A stretch of DNA of 64,000 nt from JALZUE01 sp051251725. GTDB lineage: Bacteria > Pseudomonadota > Gammaproteobacteria > Enterobacterales > Alteromonadaceae. This document shows positions 9,235 to 17,393 of this stretch, one piece after another. The notes under the pieces were generated by a model. The model made no database searches. It was given only the letters and a program-made list of their open reading frames with translations, and was not told the origin of the DNA. The translations under genes and the position numbers were made by a program. The stretch covers positions 25,487-89,486 of the forward strand of contig JBPOFN010000016.1 in assembly GCA_051251725.1 (NCBI GenBank). The letters run 5' to 3'. Each line of letters opens with the position of its first letter. Positions within the stretch are counted from its first letter, which is position 1.

Positions 9235-10056
9235 TTACAATAATGACAACGCAATTTGCGGCTGCTGATTCGCTTGTGCCAACATTGAGCTCGCGGCTTG
9301 TTGTAACACTGAACTTTTCGCTAATGCGGCACTCTCAGCAGCATAATCAGTATCTTCAATACGCGAGCGAGAGGCTGATAGGTTTTGCGCGGTATTATCA
9401 TTACTACGGATAATTGAAGCAAAACGGTTTTGCTTAGCACCTAAATCAGCGCGCACAGAGTTAACGGTCACTAGACCATCATCAATTAATCCAATAGCAG
9501 TAGAAGCAGCACCTGCTGAAGAAACGTTAACCGTTGATGTGGTTAATACACTGTAAGACGCAAAATTAGTATCTACTGAAATAGTGATGGTTTGACCACC
9601 ATCAGCACCTATTTGGAAATCTTTATTAATATAGCTACCATCTAATAAATTTTCACCAGCAAATGAGGTTTGTGTCGAAATACGCGTTAATTCTAACTCT
9701 AATTCAGAAAACTCAGAATTAAGTGCTGTTCTATCGGCTTGGCTGTTTGAGCCATTCGCTGATTGTACAGCTAAAGTTCGCATACGTTGTAAAGTGTTAG
9801 TGTACTCGTCTAATGCCCCTTCTGCAGTTTGCGCAAGAGAAACACCATCATTTGCATTTCGAGAAGCTTGATTCAAGCCGTTGATCTGTGCTGTTAAGCG
9901 GTTTGAAATTTGTAAACCGGCGGCATCATCTTTGGCACTATTAATCCGTTTACCTGACGATAAACGCTCAAAATTAGTCGCTAGTGAATTCGTTGAACTT
10001 TGAAGCTGACGCTGTGAATTCAATGATTGAATATTACTATTTACTACTAAAGCCAT
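9235..10056 (-). CDS. Flagellin (copy 1, fliD-proximal)
   Basis: This 273-residue flagellin forms the extracellular filament. The N-terminal D0/D1 helix begins [19 protein letters not shown] and includes the [16 protein letters not shown] motif; the C-terminal helix ends [18 protein letters not shown]. The central region (about residues 145-190) is short and Ser/Thr-rich, the likely site of O-linked nonulosonic acid given the neighbouring leg cluster. Nearly all of residues 1-90 and the last 80 match copies 2 and 3, suggesting recent duplication or gene conversion; the middle differs. It has a GGAGG ribosome site and a sigma-28 promoter at 10125-10151, so it is a late (class III) gene. Confidence 0.95.
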   Translation of the reverse strand: MALVVNSNIQSLNSQRQLQSSTNSLATNFERLSSGKRINSAKDDAAGLQISNRLTAQINGLNQASRNANDGVSLAQTAEGALDEYTNTLQRMRTLAVQSANGSNSQADRTALNSEFSELELELTRISTQTSFAGENLLDGSYINKDFQIGADGGQTITISVDTNFASYSVLTTSTVNVSSAGAASTAIGLIDDGLVTVNSVRADLGAKQNRFASIIRSNDNTAQNLSASRSRIEDTDYAAESAALAKSSVLQQAASSMLAQANQQPQIALSLL

Positions 10057-10064
10057 GATTTTCG

Positions 10065-10083
10065 CCTCCGGGTACTAATACCC
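10065..10083 (-). promoter_or_regulatory. Leader hairpin abutting the Shine-Dalgarno of flagellin copy 1
   Basis: On the minus strand GGGTA-TTAG-TACCC (10070-10083) directly precedes the GGAGG ribosome site (10065-10069). The ATG follows 8 bases later. Comparable hairpins sit at the same place in the other three flagellin leaders, although their sequences differ, which suggests translational control. Function is inferred. Confidence 0.5.
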
Positions 10084-10124
10084 TATTAAACTGAATCTAT
10101 ATATCGAATAACACTGTTAAACCT

Positions 10125-10151
10125 ATATCGGCACTTAGCTTAGAAACTTTA
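10125..10151 (-). promoter_or_regulatory. Sigma-28 (FliA) promoter of flagellin copy 1
   Basis: On the minus strand TAAAGTTT (10144-10151) is followed by exactly 11 bases and then GCCGATAT (10125-10132). This matches the FliA consensus TAAAGTTT-N11-GCCGATAA at all but the last base. Confidence 0.9.
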
Positions 10152-10160
10152 ATTTATTTT

Positions 10161-10182
10161 CAGGTGATTATATAACCACCTG
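10161..10182 (-). other. Short inverted repeat after flagellin copy 2
   Basis: CAGGTG at 10161-10166 pairs with CACCTG at 10177-10182 across 10 bases. It lies 12 bases after the copy 2 stop, where a terminator would be expected, but no clear T-run follows on the minus strand. It may instead stabilise the mRNA 3' end. Confidence 0.4.
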
Positions 10183-10194
10183 AAAAAGTTCAGT

Positions 10195-11016
10195 TTATAA
10201 TAAAGAAAGTGCTATTTGAGGTTGCTGATTCGCTTGTGCTAACATCGAACTAGCCGCCTGTTGCAACACTGAACTTTTCGCTAATGCAGCACTTTCTGAC
10301 GCATAATCAGTATCTTCAATACGCGAACGTGAGGCCGATAAGTTTTGTGCTGTATTATCATTACTACGGATAATTGACGCAAAGCGGTTTTGTTTCGCAC
10401 CTAAATCGGCACGTACAGTATTTACTTTCACTAAGCCTTTATCAATTAAATCTATTGCCGATGTTGCAGCAACAGCTGATGAAACATGAACGGTAGCAGT
10501 TGATAAAATAGTCGCAGCATCAAAATTTTGACCAATTGAAAGCGTAATTGTTTGCCCACCATCAGCACCAATTTGAAAGTCTTTACCTGTATAGGTACCG
10601 TCTAACAAGTTCTCGCCAGCAAATGATGTTTGATCTGAAATACGCGTTAATTCTAACTCTAATTCAGAAAACTCAGCATTAAGTGCGGTTCTATCTGCTT
10701 GGCTGTTTGAACCGTTAGCTGCTTGAACAGAAAGGGTACGCATACGTTGTAAGGTATTGGTATATTCATCCAAAGCACCTTCAGCAGTTTGTGCTAATGA
10801 AACACCATCATTGGCATTACGTGACGCTTGATTTAAGCCATTAATTTGTGCGGTTAACCGATTAGATATTTGTAAACCGGCTGCATCATCTTTAGCACTG
10901 TTAATACGCTTACCAGAAGACAAACGTTCAAAGTTAGTTGCTAAAGAGTTCGTTGAGCTTTGAAGCTGACGTTGTGAGTTCAAAGATTGAATATTACTAT
11001 TTACTACTAAAGCCAT
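10195..11016 (-). CDS. Flagellin (copy 2)
   Basis: This 273-residue flagellin has the same conserved N- and C-terminal helices as copies 1 and 3. Its variable centre (about residues 150-195) reads [20 protein letters not shown] and then a Thr/Ser/Ala-rich patch of its own. The start is ATG at 11016 with GGAGG 8 bases upstream. The promoter at 11087-11113 is of sigma-28 type. Filaments made from several similar flagellins under sigma-28 control are usual in Vibrio and Shewanella. The order of the copies within the filament cannot be read from sequence. Confidence 0.95.
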   Translation of the reverse strand: MALVVNSNIQSLNSQRQLQSSTNSLATNFERLSSGKRINSAKDDAAGLQISNRLTAQINGLNQASRNANDGVSLAQTAEGALDEYTNTLQRMRTLSVQAANGSNSQADRTALNAEFSELELELTRISDQTSFAGENLLDGTYTGKDFQIGADGGQTITLSIGQNFDAATILSTATVHVSSAVAATSAIDLIDKGLVKVNTVRADLGAKQNRFASIIRSNDNTAQNLSASRSRIEDTDYASESAALAKSSVLQQAASSMLAQANQQPQIALSLL

Positions 11017-11024
11017 TTTATTCG

Positions 11025-11044
11025 CCTCCGGGTAATTATTACCC
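11025..11044 (-). promoter_or_regulatory. Leader hairpin abutting the Shine-Dalgarno of flagellin copy 2
   Basis: A 15-base inverted repeat GGGTAATAATTACCC (11030-11044 on the minus strand) is followed immediately by GGAGG (11025-11029). Its place and shape match the copy 1 leader, although the loop sequence differs. Confidence 0.5.
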
Positions 11045-11086
11045 TATCTAATCAGATTTTCATCTGTTAAAAACACTGTTAATTCT

Positions 11087-11113
11087 ATATCGACAGTTAA
11101 TTATAAAACTTTA
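11087..11113 (-). promoter_or_regulatory. Sigma-28 (FliA) promoter of flagellin copy 2
   Basis: On the minus strand TAAAGTTT (11106-11113), 11 bases, then GTCGATAT (11087-11094). The -35 is perfect and the -10 has two differences from consensus. Confidence 0.85.
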
Positions 11114-11125
11114 AAAGTTTTTTCC

Positions 11126-11147
11126 GATAGTTGAAATTTCAACTATC
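11126..11147. repeat. 22-bp perfect palindrome downstream of flagellin copy 3
   Basis: GATAGTTGAAA is followed immediately by its reverse complement TTTCAACTATC. It begins 13 bases past the copy 3 stop and lies upstream of the copy 2 promoter. No T-run follows on the minus strand, so it is not a classical terminator; it could be a 3'-end hairpin or an operator. Confidence 0.6.
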
Positions 11148-11160
11148 TAAACACTGTTCG

Positions 11161-11979
11161 TTATAATAATGACAACGCAATTTGTGGTTGTTGGTTCGCC
11201 TGTGCAAGCATCGAACTCGCCGCTTGCTGTAACACCGAACTTTTTGCTAAAGCGGCACTTTCAGAAGCATAATCTGTATCTTCAATCCGTGAACGTGATG
11301 CTGATAAGTTCTGTGCGGTATTATCATTACTACGAATAATAGAAGAAAAACGGTTTTGTTTAGCACCAAGGTCTGCTCGAACCGTATTAACCGACACTAA
11401 AGCCCCATCTATCAGACCAATCGCCGTTGATGCTGCCGTAGCAGATGAAATATCGGTACTAGTAGTTAAAATCGAGATTGCATTAAAATCTTGACCGATA
11501 GATAAAGTAATCGTTTGACCACCATCAGCACCAATTTGGAAGTCTTTACCGGTATAAGTACCATTTAATAAATTTTCACCGGCAAATGAGGTTTGATCAG
11601 AAATACGCGTTAATTCTGTTTCTAACTCACTATATTCTGCATTTAGTGCGGTTCTATCTGCTTGGCTGTTTGAACCGTTAGCTGCTTGAACCGAAAGTGT
11701 ACGCATACGTTGTAAGGTATTAGTGTATTCGTCTAATGCACCTTCAGCGGTTTGCGCAAGTGAAACACCGTCATTAGCATTACGCGAAGCTTGATTTAAG
11801 CCATTAATTTGCGCAGTTAATCGGTTAGATATTTGTAAACCGGCGGCATCATCCTTAGCACTATTAATACGTTTACCTGAAGATAAACGTTCAAAGTTCG
11901 TTGCTAATGAATTAGTTGAACTCTGAAGCTGACGCTGCGAATTCAATGATTGAATATTACTATTTACTACTAAAGCCAT
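11161..11979 (-). CDS. Flagellin (copy 3)
   Basis: This 272-residue flagellin has the shared ends and a centre one residue shorter than copies 1 and 2. ATG at 11979 is chosen because GGGAGG lies just upstream and residues then align with MALVVNSN in the other copies. A longer in-frame start at 12090 is rejected because it would translate across the sigma-28 promoter at 12059-12085. It is probably a class III filament subunit, secreted through the flagellar export gate with FliS as chaperone. Its Thr/Ser-rich middle (around [18 protein letters not shown]) is a candidate glycosylation patch. Confidence 0.94.
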   Translation of the reverse strand: MALVVNSNIQSLNSQRQLQSSTNSLATNFERLSSGKRINSAKDDAAGLQISNRLTAQINGLNQASRNANDGVSLAQTAEGALDEYTNTLQRMRTLSVQAANGSNSQADRTALNAEYSELETELTRISDQTSFAGENLLNGTYTGKDFQIGADGGQTITLSIGQDFNAISILTTSTDISSATAASTAIGLIDGALVSVNTVRADLGAKQNRFSSIIRSNDNTAQNLSASRSRIEDTDYASESAALAKSSVLQQAASSMLAQANQQPQIALSLL

Positions 11980-11984
11980 GAAAA

Positions 11985-12004
11985 CCTCCCAGGTTATTAC
12001 ACCT
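11985..12004 (-). promoter_or_regulatory. Leader hairpin abutting the Shine-Dalgarno of flagellin copy 3
   Basis: AGGT-GTAATA-ACCT (11991-12004 on the minus strand) directly precedes GGGAGG (11985-11990). The stem is only 4 bp, weaker than in copies 1 and 2, but its position is the same. Confidence 0.4.
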
Positions 12005-12058
12005 ATAAATCTATATTTGAGGCCAACATACGTTATAGAATTATGCCTCTTGCAACCT

Positions 12059-12085
12059 TTATCGGTAACAAGAAAAATAACTTTA
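12059..12085 (-). promoter_or_regulatory. Sigma-28 (FliA) promoter of flagellin copy 3
   Basis: On the minus strand TAAAGTTA (12078-12085), 11 bases, then ACCGATAA (12059-12066). The leader is about 70 bases long. Confidence 0.85.
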
Positions 12086-12147
12086 GACATTTTAATAAAT
12101 AAATTTAAAGTTAATTAAGCTAACAAAGCCTATTTAAGCGTAGATAC

Positions 12148-12172
12148 AAAAAAGCCCTCAAAAGAGGGCTTT
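12148..12172 (-). terminator. Intrinsic terminator of flagellin copy 4
   Basis: AAAGCCCTC (12151-12159) pairs with GAGGGCTTT (12164-12172) across a 4-base loop. On the minus strand it ends in six T residues (12148-12153). It isolates the sigma-54-type flagellin from copy 3. Confidence 0.88.
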
Positions 12173-12208
12173 AAAATCAATAGATTATAACACTTCTATA
12201 ATAATGCT

Positions 12209-13033
12209 TTACTGAAGTAGTGATAACGCAATTTGAGGTTGTTGGTTAGCTTGAGCTAACATTGAACTTGCAGCTTGCTGTAACACACTGCTTCGCGCTA
12301 ATGAGGCACTTTCGGCCGCATAATCGGTATCTAAAATACGCGAACGTGAAGCTGACAAGTTTTGTGCGGTATTATCATTACTTCTAATAATAGAACTAAA
12401 TCTATTTTGCTTGGCACCTAAATCTGCTCGGGTCGAGTTTACTTTAGTTAATGCGCCATCAATTAAACCAACCGCTGATGTCGCTCTAACAATACTAGAG
12501 ATCCCGACAGTTACCGCAGATAACATTGAAGTAGCATTAAAGTCAGTACCTATTGAAAGCCTAATTGTTTGGCCGCCATCAGCACCAATTTGAAAGTCTT
12601 TACCCGTGTATGTTCCATCAAGTAAGGTTTCACCAGCAAAACTCGCTTGCTCAGAAATCCTCGTTAACTCTGATAATAATTCCTGAAATTCAGCATTCAA
12701 TGCCGTTCTATCCGAATCACTATTTGAACCATTCGCCGATTGAATAGACAAAGTACGCATACGCTGCAATGCGTTAGTATATTCATCTAATGCACCTTCA
12801 GCGGTTTGCGCTAAAGAGACACCATCGTTAGCATTTCGAGTAGCTTGATTAAGGCCATTAATTTGTGCGGTTAAACGGTTAGAAATCTGTAAACCAGCGG
12901 CATCATCTTTTGCACTATTTACACGCTTACCAGAAGACAAACGCTCAAAGTTGGTTGACAGTTGATTGGTTGAGTTTTGTAGCTGACGCTGTGAATTTAA
13001 CGACGCTATATTACTATTAACTACTAAAGCCAT
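12209..13033 (-). CDS. Flagellin (copy 4, flgL-proximal, sigma-54 type)
   Basis: This 274-residue flagellin is the most divergent of the four. It has [18 protein letters not shown] near the start, [26 protein letters not shown] in the middle, and one extra Gln at the C-terminus. ATG at 13033 is chosen, with AGGAG 8 bases upstream; an ATG at 13042 overlaps the ribosome site. Unlike the others it lacks a sigma-28 promoter and has a good sigma-54 site at 13133-13148. In Vibrio the single sigma-54-dependent flagellin (FlaA) is the essential one while the paralogues are sigma-28-dependent; by analogy this copy may be the primary flagellin. That is inference. Confidence 0.95.
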   Translation of the reverse strand: MALVVNSNIASLNSQRQLQNSTNQLSTNFERLSSGKRVNSAKDDAAGLQISNRLTAQINGLNQATRNANDGVSLAQTAEGALDEYTNALQRMRTLSIQSANGSNSDSDRTALNAEFQELLSELTRISEQASFAGETLLDGTYTGKDFQIGADGGQTIRLSIGTDFNATSMLSAVTVGISSIVRATSAVGLIDGALTKVNSTRADLGAKQNRFSSIIRSNDNTAQNLSASRSRILDTDYAAESASLARSSVLQQAASSMLAQANQQPQIALSLLQ

Positions 13034-13044
13034 TGCTATCATCT

Positions 13045-13057
13045 CCTAAGTTTTAGG
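13045..13057 (-). promoter_or_regulatory. Leader hairpin overlapping the Shine-Dalgarno of flagellin copy 4
   Basis: CCTAA-AAC-TTAGG on the minus strand. The 3' arm contains the start of the AGGAG ribosome site, so folding would partly hide it. Confidence 0.45.
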
Positions 13058-13132
13058 TAGTGGTTCAATTGCTGATAACAACATTTCTTTGGAACCACAT
13101 ATAAATATTTTTTGACACTACTCGTTTATAAA

Positions 13133-13148
13133 AGCATTTAATGTGCCA
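13133..13148 (-). promoter_or_regulatory. Sigma-54 promoter of flagellin copy 4
   Basis: TGGCACATTAAATGCT on the minus strand has GG and GC separated by exactly 10 bases, matching the -24/-12 consensus TGGCAC-N5-TTGC(A/T) closely. It begins just after the flgL stop. The transcript would have a leader of about 90 bases. A flagellar enhancer-binding protein (FlrA/FlrC type) is expected but not encoded here. Confidence 0.85.
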
Positions 13149-13153
13149 ACTAA

Positions 13154-14353
13154 TTAAAGGTAATTAAATAAAGACAAGTTTTTTATTTGAATAAACGATT
13201 GCTGTGCCGCTTGTAGCGCAACTTTGGATTGTTCAAAATGCGAAATTGCTTTCGCATAATCTAAATCTTCAATACCGGAACTAGACTTAGCTAAGGTTAC
13301 TTCTCGGTCAGCATGGTTATTACTTTGATTATCAAGTAATTGCAGCCGCACGCCAGCATCGGCACGGCGTGAGGTTAAATGCTCCATCACTTTATCAAGT
13401 TGATTTAATAACACATGATGATCAATTTCATGTTCAACACCTGATGTCGAAGGGGCATTCATCCAGTCGATAACGCCTTTTAAGGTATCAAAAACACTGA
13501 TATTTTCTTGTGGCGTTAAATCAAATTGATCACCCGGCAAAGGATTGCCACTTAATTTAACTTCAATGCCGTTAAAGGAGACTGCTTGCCCTGCACTGTA
13601 TGAATTGGTGGAAAAAACCGTGGCTCCGCCGCTATCCGTTACCGTTAAGTCCGTTGCCGTACTAAAAGTAAAAGTATAATCCGGTGGCGAGCTGACTTGA
13701 TCGTGTGTACCTGGGCTAACAATAACCGCACTTTCCAATAATATACCTGAAGTATTAGTCGTATAATTGGCGCTAAAATCCCCTTGGCGATTAGGAACAT
13801 TTTGAAAAACATCAGTGCCCGATTGATTAAGATCAACCGAAATATTATTCGCTATTTGTAATTTCCGAGTGCCATTATCGCCGTTATATACCACTGAGTT
13901 ATCAGATTGTAATTGGAAAGGCTGAGTATCGGTTTGATAGCCAGCAAAAATATAACTGCCGGTTTCATCTTTGGTGTTAGCAACATTGAGTATTTGATCA
14001 AGACCACCTTCTGCTAATTTAGCAATTGATTGTCGGTCCGATTCAGCTAAAGTACCGTTATTCGATTGAATAAAATATTGCTTAAGCTGATTCATAAACC
14101 CTTCAGCATTTGATAACACAACATCTTGTAAACTATTTCTACTTTCGGCTTGAATAATATTACGTTTATACTTTTCAATATTATTTAGCTCATCTTTATA
14201 ACCGGTCAATGTGCCATAAGCGACCGCATCATCTTTTGCAGTAAGCACGCGCTTGCCGCTCGAAATATATTGAATTTGCTCATTAACATCTGATTGTTTA
14301 TTGGTTAGCTGCAAACCGTTTTGAAAATAAAATTGAGCTGTAGATACACGCAT
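13154..14353 (-). CDS. flgL: Hook-filament junction protein FlgL
   Basis: This 399-residue extracellular protein joins hook and filament. The N-terminus (MRVSTAQFYFQNGLQLTNKQSDVNEQIQYISSGKRVLTAKDDAVA) shows the flagellin-like SSGKR...AKDD motif. The C-terminal helix resembles flagellin, with SSGIEDLDYAKAISHFEQSKVALQAAQQSF. It follows flgK by 9 bases and is the last gene of flgFGHIJKL, after which a sigma-54 promoter starts the flagellin unit. Length fits the family. Confidence 0.93.
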   Translation of the reverse strand: MRVSTAQFYFQNGLQLTNKQSDVNEQIQYISSGKRVLTAKDDAVAYGTLTGYKDELNNIEKYKRNIIQAESRNSLQDVVLSNAEGFMNQLKQYFIQSNNGTLAESDRQSIAKLAEGGLDQILNVANTKDETGSYIFAGYQTDTQPFQLQSDNSVVYNGDNGTRKLQIANNISVDLNQSGTDVFQNVPNRQGDFSANYTTNTSGILLESAVIVSPGTHDQVSSPPDYTFTFSTATDLTVTDSGGATVFSTNSYSAGQAVSFNGIEVKLSGNPLPGDQFDLTPQENISVFDTLKGVIDWMNAPSTSGVEHEIDHHVLLNQLDKVMEHLTSRRADAGVRLQLLDNQSNNHADREVTLAKSSSGIEDLDYAKAISHFEQSKVALQAAQQSFIQIKNLSLFNYL

Positions 14354-14362
14354 ATTAAATTC

Positions 14363-16333
14363 CTACCTTGCTGCTGCTAATAAAGTGTCGAAGATGGTAT
14401 TGGCGACAGAAATTATTTGAGATGACGCTTGGTAGGCCTGCTGAAACTTAATTAAGTTAGCCGCCTCTTCATCTAGATTGACACCGGATGTTGCTTGATT
14501 ACGATTAAATGCTTGGGTATATAAAGCTTGTGCCGTATCAGAAATTAACTCGGCCGATTTTGCTTTCGAACCAACAGTGGAGGTGATAATTCCTAAATTT
14601 TGAGTAAAGGTTTCCGAGCCACCATTTAAAATATTTTGTTCTTGGCTCAATGCCAATGCTAACGCATTACTACTGTTACCTGTGCCAAAAGCATCTGTGA
14701 AGGTAAACGTTTCAGGGGCATTTGGCGCAATGCCTGACGGCGTACCTTTCAATTCAATTTGAAAAGTTGCTGTCGCTGGCGATAATGGCAAATCAATAAA
14801 CTGTGACGGTGGTGTATAGCTTTGTGGCGCTGAGGTTGTGCCGCTGCTATCTGTCACTGTATATAAAAAAGTGCCGACAGGGCTTTCTAAAAGATCAACC
14901 CGCATGTTCATATCTGCACGCGCATTCACGGGATCATAGACCTGTGATACCGCCATTTTTCCAGTACTGACATTATTGGCTGATGGAGTAATATGCACCG
15001 CTGAACTTGCTGCAATGCCTGCGCCCGCCGTCAATGTAGTTTCAATTAAAGCGGCACTGTTTTCCGATGGCCGAATAATAAATTTGTCTTCGGCGACAGC
15101 CGCGCCGCCGGTGGTAATAAAATCAAAACCTTTACTTGAGCTATAAGTATTAGCAGCCACTAAAGTTAACGTTTCGGTTTCCCGCGTTGCTAAATTAGTC
15201 ATGACATAATTAGTGCCGTCATATTCCACTTCAAATTCATCGGTCGGAATTAAATTAATATCAGTAATAGCCACTTGTGCGGTTAAATTACCCGCATTAT
15301 CAGAAGGCGTTAAAACTCGACTTGCCTGCAAAGCCGCTGAGTTAATATCAGTAAAAATGTTCGCGCCTTGCTGCTGATTTAAATCTAACCCTTGCGCTTG
15401 AATACCGTTTAATTTTTCTGAAATAGCCATAGCAAGCCGATTCACTTCACTACGAGCTTGTTTTAAATTGTCATCTCTAAAAGCAAATTTTGCCGATAAA
15501 GCGCCGCCTAATGAATCAGGGTTTAAAACCGCAGAGCTGTTAGCGCCAACCAAAGATATTTTAGTTTCTAACGGATCAGGGTCGCCCGCGTTAATACGTA
15601 CGGAAAGTGCAGTTTTACCTGCAACAAGTGTTGAGCCATTACCAATCATTACCGTCATCACACCATTTTGATCGGTCACGGTATTCACATTAGTATATTC
15701 AGCTAAACGGGTAATTAATTGATCGCGAGTATCTAACAGATCATTGGGTTTACCTGAGTTACCACCGTTATAGTTATTTAAAATCTGATCATTAATAACG
15801 GCTAACTCTCTGGAAATTTCAGTGATTTGATTAGCGATTTGGGTTATTTCACCGTTTGCCGCTTTTTCTAACTGATCAAAATTTTGGCTTAACGATTTAA
15901 AATCAGAACTTAAAATATTGGCTTGATTTAATGCAATTGAACGTAAACCTAAATCACTAGGATTATCGGTAATGCCGTTAACTGACTGATAAAATTGTTC
16001 GATAGAAGTCATCAGCGCTTGACCAGAAAAACTCATGATGTCGTTTAATTGATCAAGGCTTTTTTCACTGGCCTGAGCTGCGCCAAGTTTAGTGGTGTTA
16101 TGTAATTGCTCTTTGTAAGAGAATTGATCGTAGATACGCGTAATATCATTAACATAAGTACCTGAGCCTAAAAAGTTTCCGCCCAGCGTACCAGCCCCTA
16201 GTGTACTTTGATCAGCACGTTGGCGACTGTACCCTTCGGTATTTACATTGGCAATATTATGGCCAGTGGTAGCCAACTGTTGTTGGGCGGCAATTAAGCC
16301 GCTCATTCCAGTTTGGTACAGATCTACTGACAT
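14363..16333 (-). CDS. flgK: Hook-filament junction protein FlgK
   Basis: This 656-residue extracellular protein forms the first junction ring on the hook. The N-terminus has the rod/hook motif GLIAAQQQLATTGHNIANVNTEGYSRQ; the C-terminus has the coiled-coil GVNLDEEAANLIKFQQAYQASSQIISVANTIFDTLL typical of FlgK. It is about 100 residues longer than the E. coli protein, with extra Thr/Ala-rich domain sequence in the middle (about residues 320-560). ATG at 16333 with GGGAG upstream is chosen over a start five codons earlier. It lies between flgJ and flgL. Confidence 0.94.
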   Translation of the reverse strand: MSVDLYQTGMSGLIAAQQQLATTGHNIANVNTEGYSRQRADQSTLGAGTLGGNFLGSGTYVNDITRIYDQFSYKEQLHNTTKLGAAQASEKSLDQLNDIMSFSGQALMTSIEQFYQSVNGITDNPSDLGLRSIALNQANILSSDFKSLSQNFDQLEKAANGEITQIANQITEISRELAVINDQILNNYNGGNSGKPNDLLDTRDQLITRLAEYTNVNTVTDQNGVMTVMIGNGSTLVAGKTALSVRINAGDPDPLETKISLVGANSSAVLNPDSLGGALSAKFAFRDDNLKQARSEVNRLAMAISEKLNGIQAQGLDLNQQQGANIFTDINSAALQASRVLTPSDNAGNLTAQVAITDINLIPTDEFEVEYDGTNYVMTNLATRETETLTLVAANTYSSSKGFDFITTGGAAVAEDKFIIRPSENSAALIETTLTAGAGIAASSAVHITPSANNVSTGKMAVSQVYDPVNARADMNMRVDLLESPVGTFLYTVTDSSGTTSAPQSYTPPSQFIDLPLSPATATFQIELKGTPSGIAPNAPETFTFTDAFGTGNSSNALALALSQEQNILNGGSETFTQNLGIITSTVGSKAKSAELISDTAQALYTQAFNRNQATSGVNLDEEAANLIKFQQAYQASSQIISVANTIFDTLLAAAR

Positions 16334-16376
16334 AAAGAACTCCCACAATTACATATAAATAAACACGTAAGCAGGA

Positions 16377-17384
16377 TTAGTTTGAAATGAAACTCGCAAC
16401 TCGTTTTAACGTACCCATTATCTTAGTGGCATACATTGGATCGGTTGCATAACCTGCCTTTTGAATACCATGCAGGAATTGTTCCACATCGCTTGCTTTA
16501 TCAAGCGCTTGTTGATAACGAGGATTTTTAGAGAGGAAATTAATATAGTCATCAACACTTTCGGTAATATTGTCATACACTCGAAAAGGAGCTGATTTTT
16601 TCACCATGGTACCTTGCTCAAACTCTAACGTTTCTTTGACTATATTATCTCCTTGCCAGCGCTTGTCTGCCTTGATGTTGAATAAGTTATTAGAGCTTTC
16701 ACCTTGGTTATTTTTAATCACTTTTTTACCCCAACCTGTTTCTAATGCCGCTTGGGCAATAACCACTTGGTAAGGTACGCCTAACGCTTTTTCTGCGCGT
16801 TTAGCGGGTGCCATTAACGCCGTCACAAAATCTTGCGGTTGCTCAAAATTATTGACGGTTTTAACTTGTTGAAAAATTTCTTTAAAAGGAACGCTCTGCT
16901 GACGGTTAATTGACGTTATTGACATCTCACTCGGTGACGTATCTATCGCATGTGCTTTGGTTGTCGGCGCAAAGCTAGGTAAATTACCATCAGATCGTAT
17001 AATACTGTTTGGCTTATAATCATCTTGCTTGCCACCTAATTGACGAACAATTAATTCAGATAAACCTAACGAACCGTTATTTGATAGTTCAACCGACAAC
17101 TGTTGATCGTGCATATCACGATAAAATTTTGTCGTTTCAGAATTAAACGGGCTATCTGACTCTAAAACGTCTTGTGCCGCTCGCATACTTTTTAACAGCA
17201 TTTGCATAAAAATTGATTCAAACTGCTTTGCTGCCGATTCTAGTGCTTCCGCTTTTGCTCCCTCATCAGTTGATTTAGATTTTAAGGTAATGCTACCTAA
17301 ACTATTTAAATCAAAGAAATTCTGCGCTTTATCTAACGATGAGCCAATTTGAGAATTTAATGAAGGACCAAGAGTTGATGACAT
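16377..17384 (-). CDS. flgJ: Rod-cap and peptidoglycan hydrolase FlgJ
   Basis: This 335-residue two-domain protein is exported to the periplasm. The N-terminal rod-binding domain (about residues 45-100) contains AAKQFESIFMQMLLKSMRAA. The C-terminal glucosaminidase domain (about residues 175-325) contains AQAALETGWGKK, with the catalytic Glu, and later YDNITESVDDYINFL. Single-domain FlgJ occurs in many bacteria; the dual-domain form here is the gammaproteobacterial type. It opens a local hole in the wall for the rod. It lies 9 bases from the end of flgI. Confidence 0.94.
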   Translation of the reverse strand: MSSTLGPSLNSQIGSSLDKAQNFFDLNSLGSITLKSKSTDEGAKAEALESAAKQFESIFMQMLLKSMRAAQDVLESDSPFNSETTKFYRDMHDQQLSVELSNNGSLGLSELIVRQLGGKQDDYKPNSIIRSDGNLPSFAPTTKAHAIDTSPSEMSITSINRQQSVPFKEIFQQVKTVNNFEQPQDFVTALMAPAKRAEKALGVPYQVVIAQAALETGWGKKVIKNNQGESSNNLFNIKADKRWQGDNIVKETLEFEQGTMVKKSAPFRVYDNITESVDDYINFLSKNPRYQQALDKASDVEQFLHGIQKAGYATDPMYATKIMGTLKRVASFISN

Positions 17385-17393
17385 AAATAATCC

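Noticed and set aside
10161..10182. Terminator for flagellin copy 2
   Set aside because: Hairpin is only 6 bp and no T-run follows on the minus strand; kept only as a short inverted repeat.
11980..12090. N-terminal extension of flagellin copy 3 ([18 protein letters not shown]...)
   Set aside because: It would translate the sigma-28 promoter at 12059-12085 and the leader, and breaks alignment with the other flagellins; ATG at 11979 has GGGAGG upstream.
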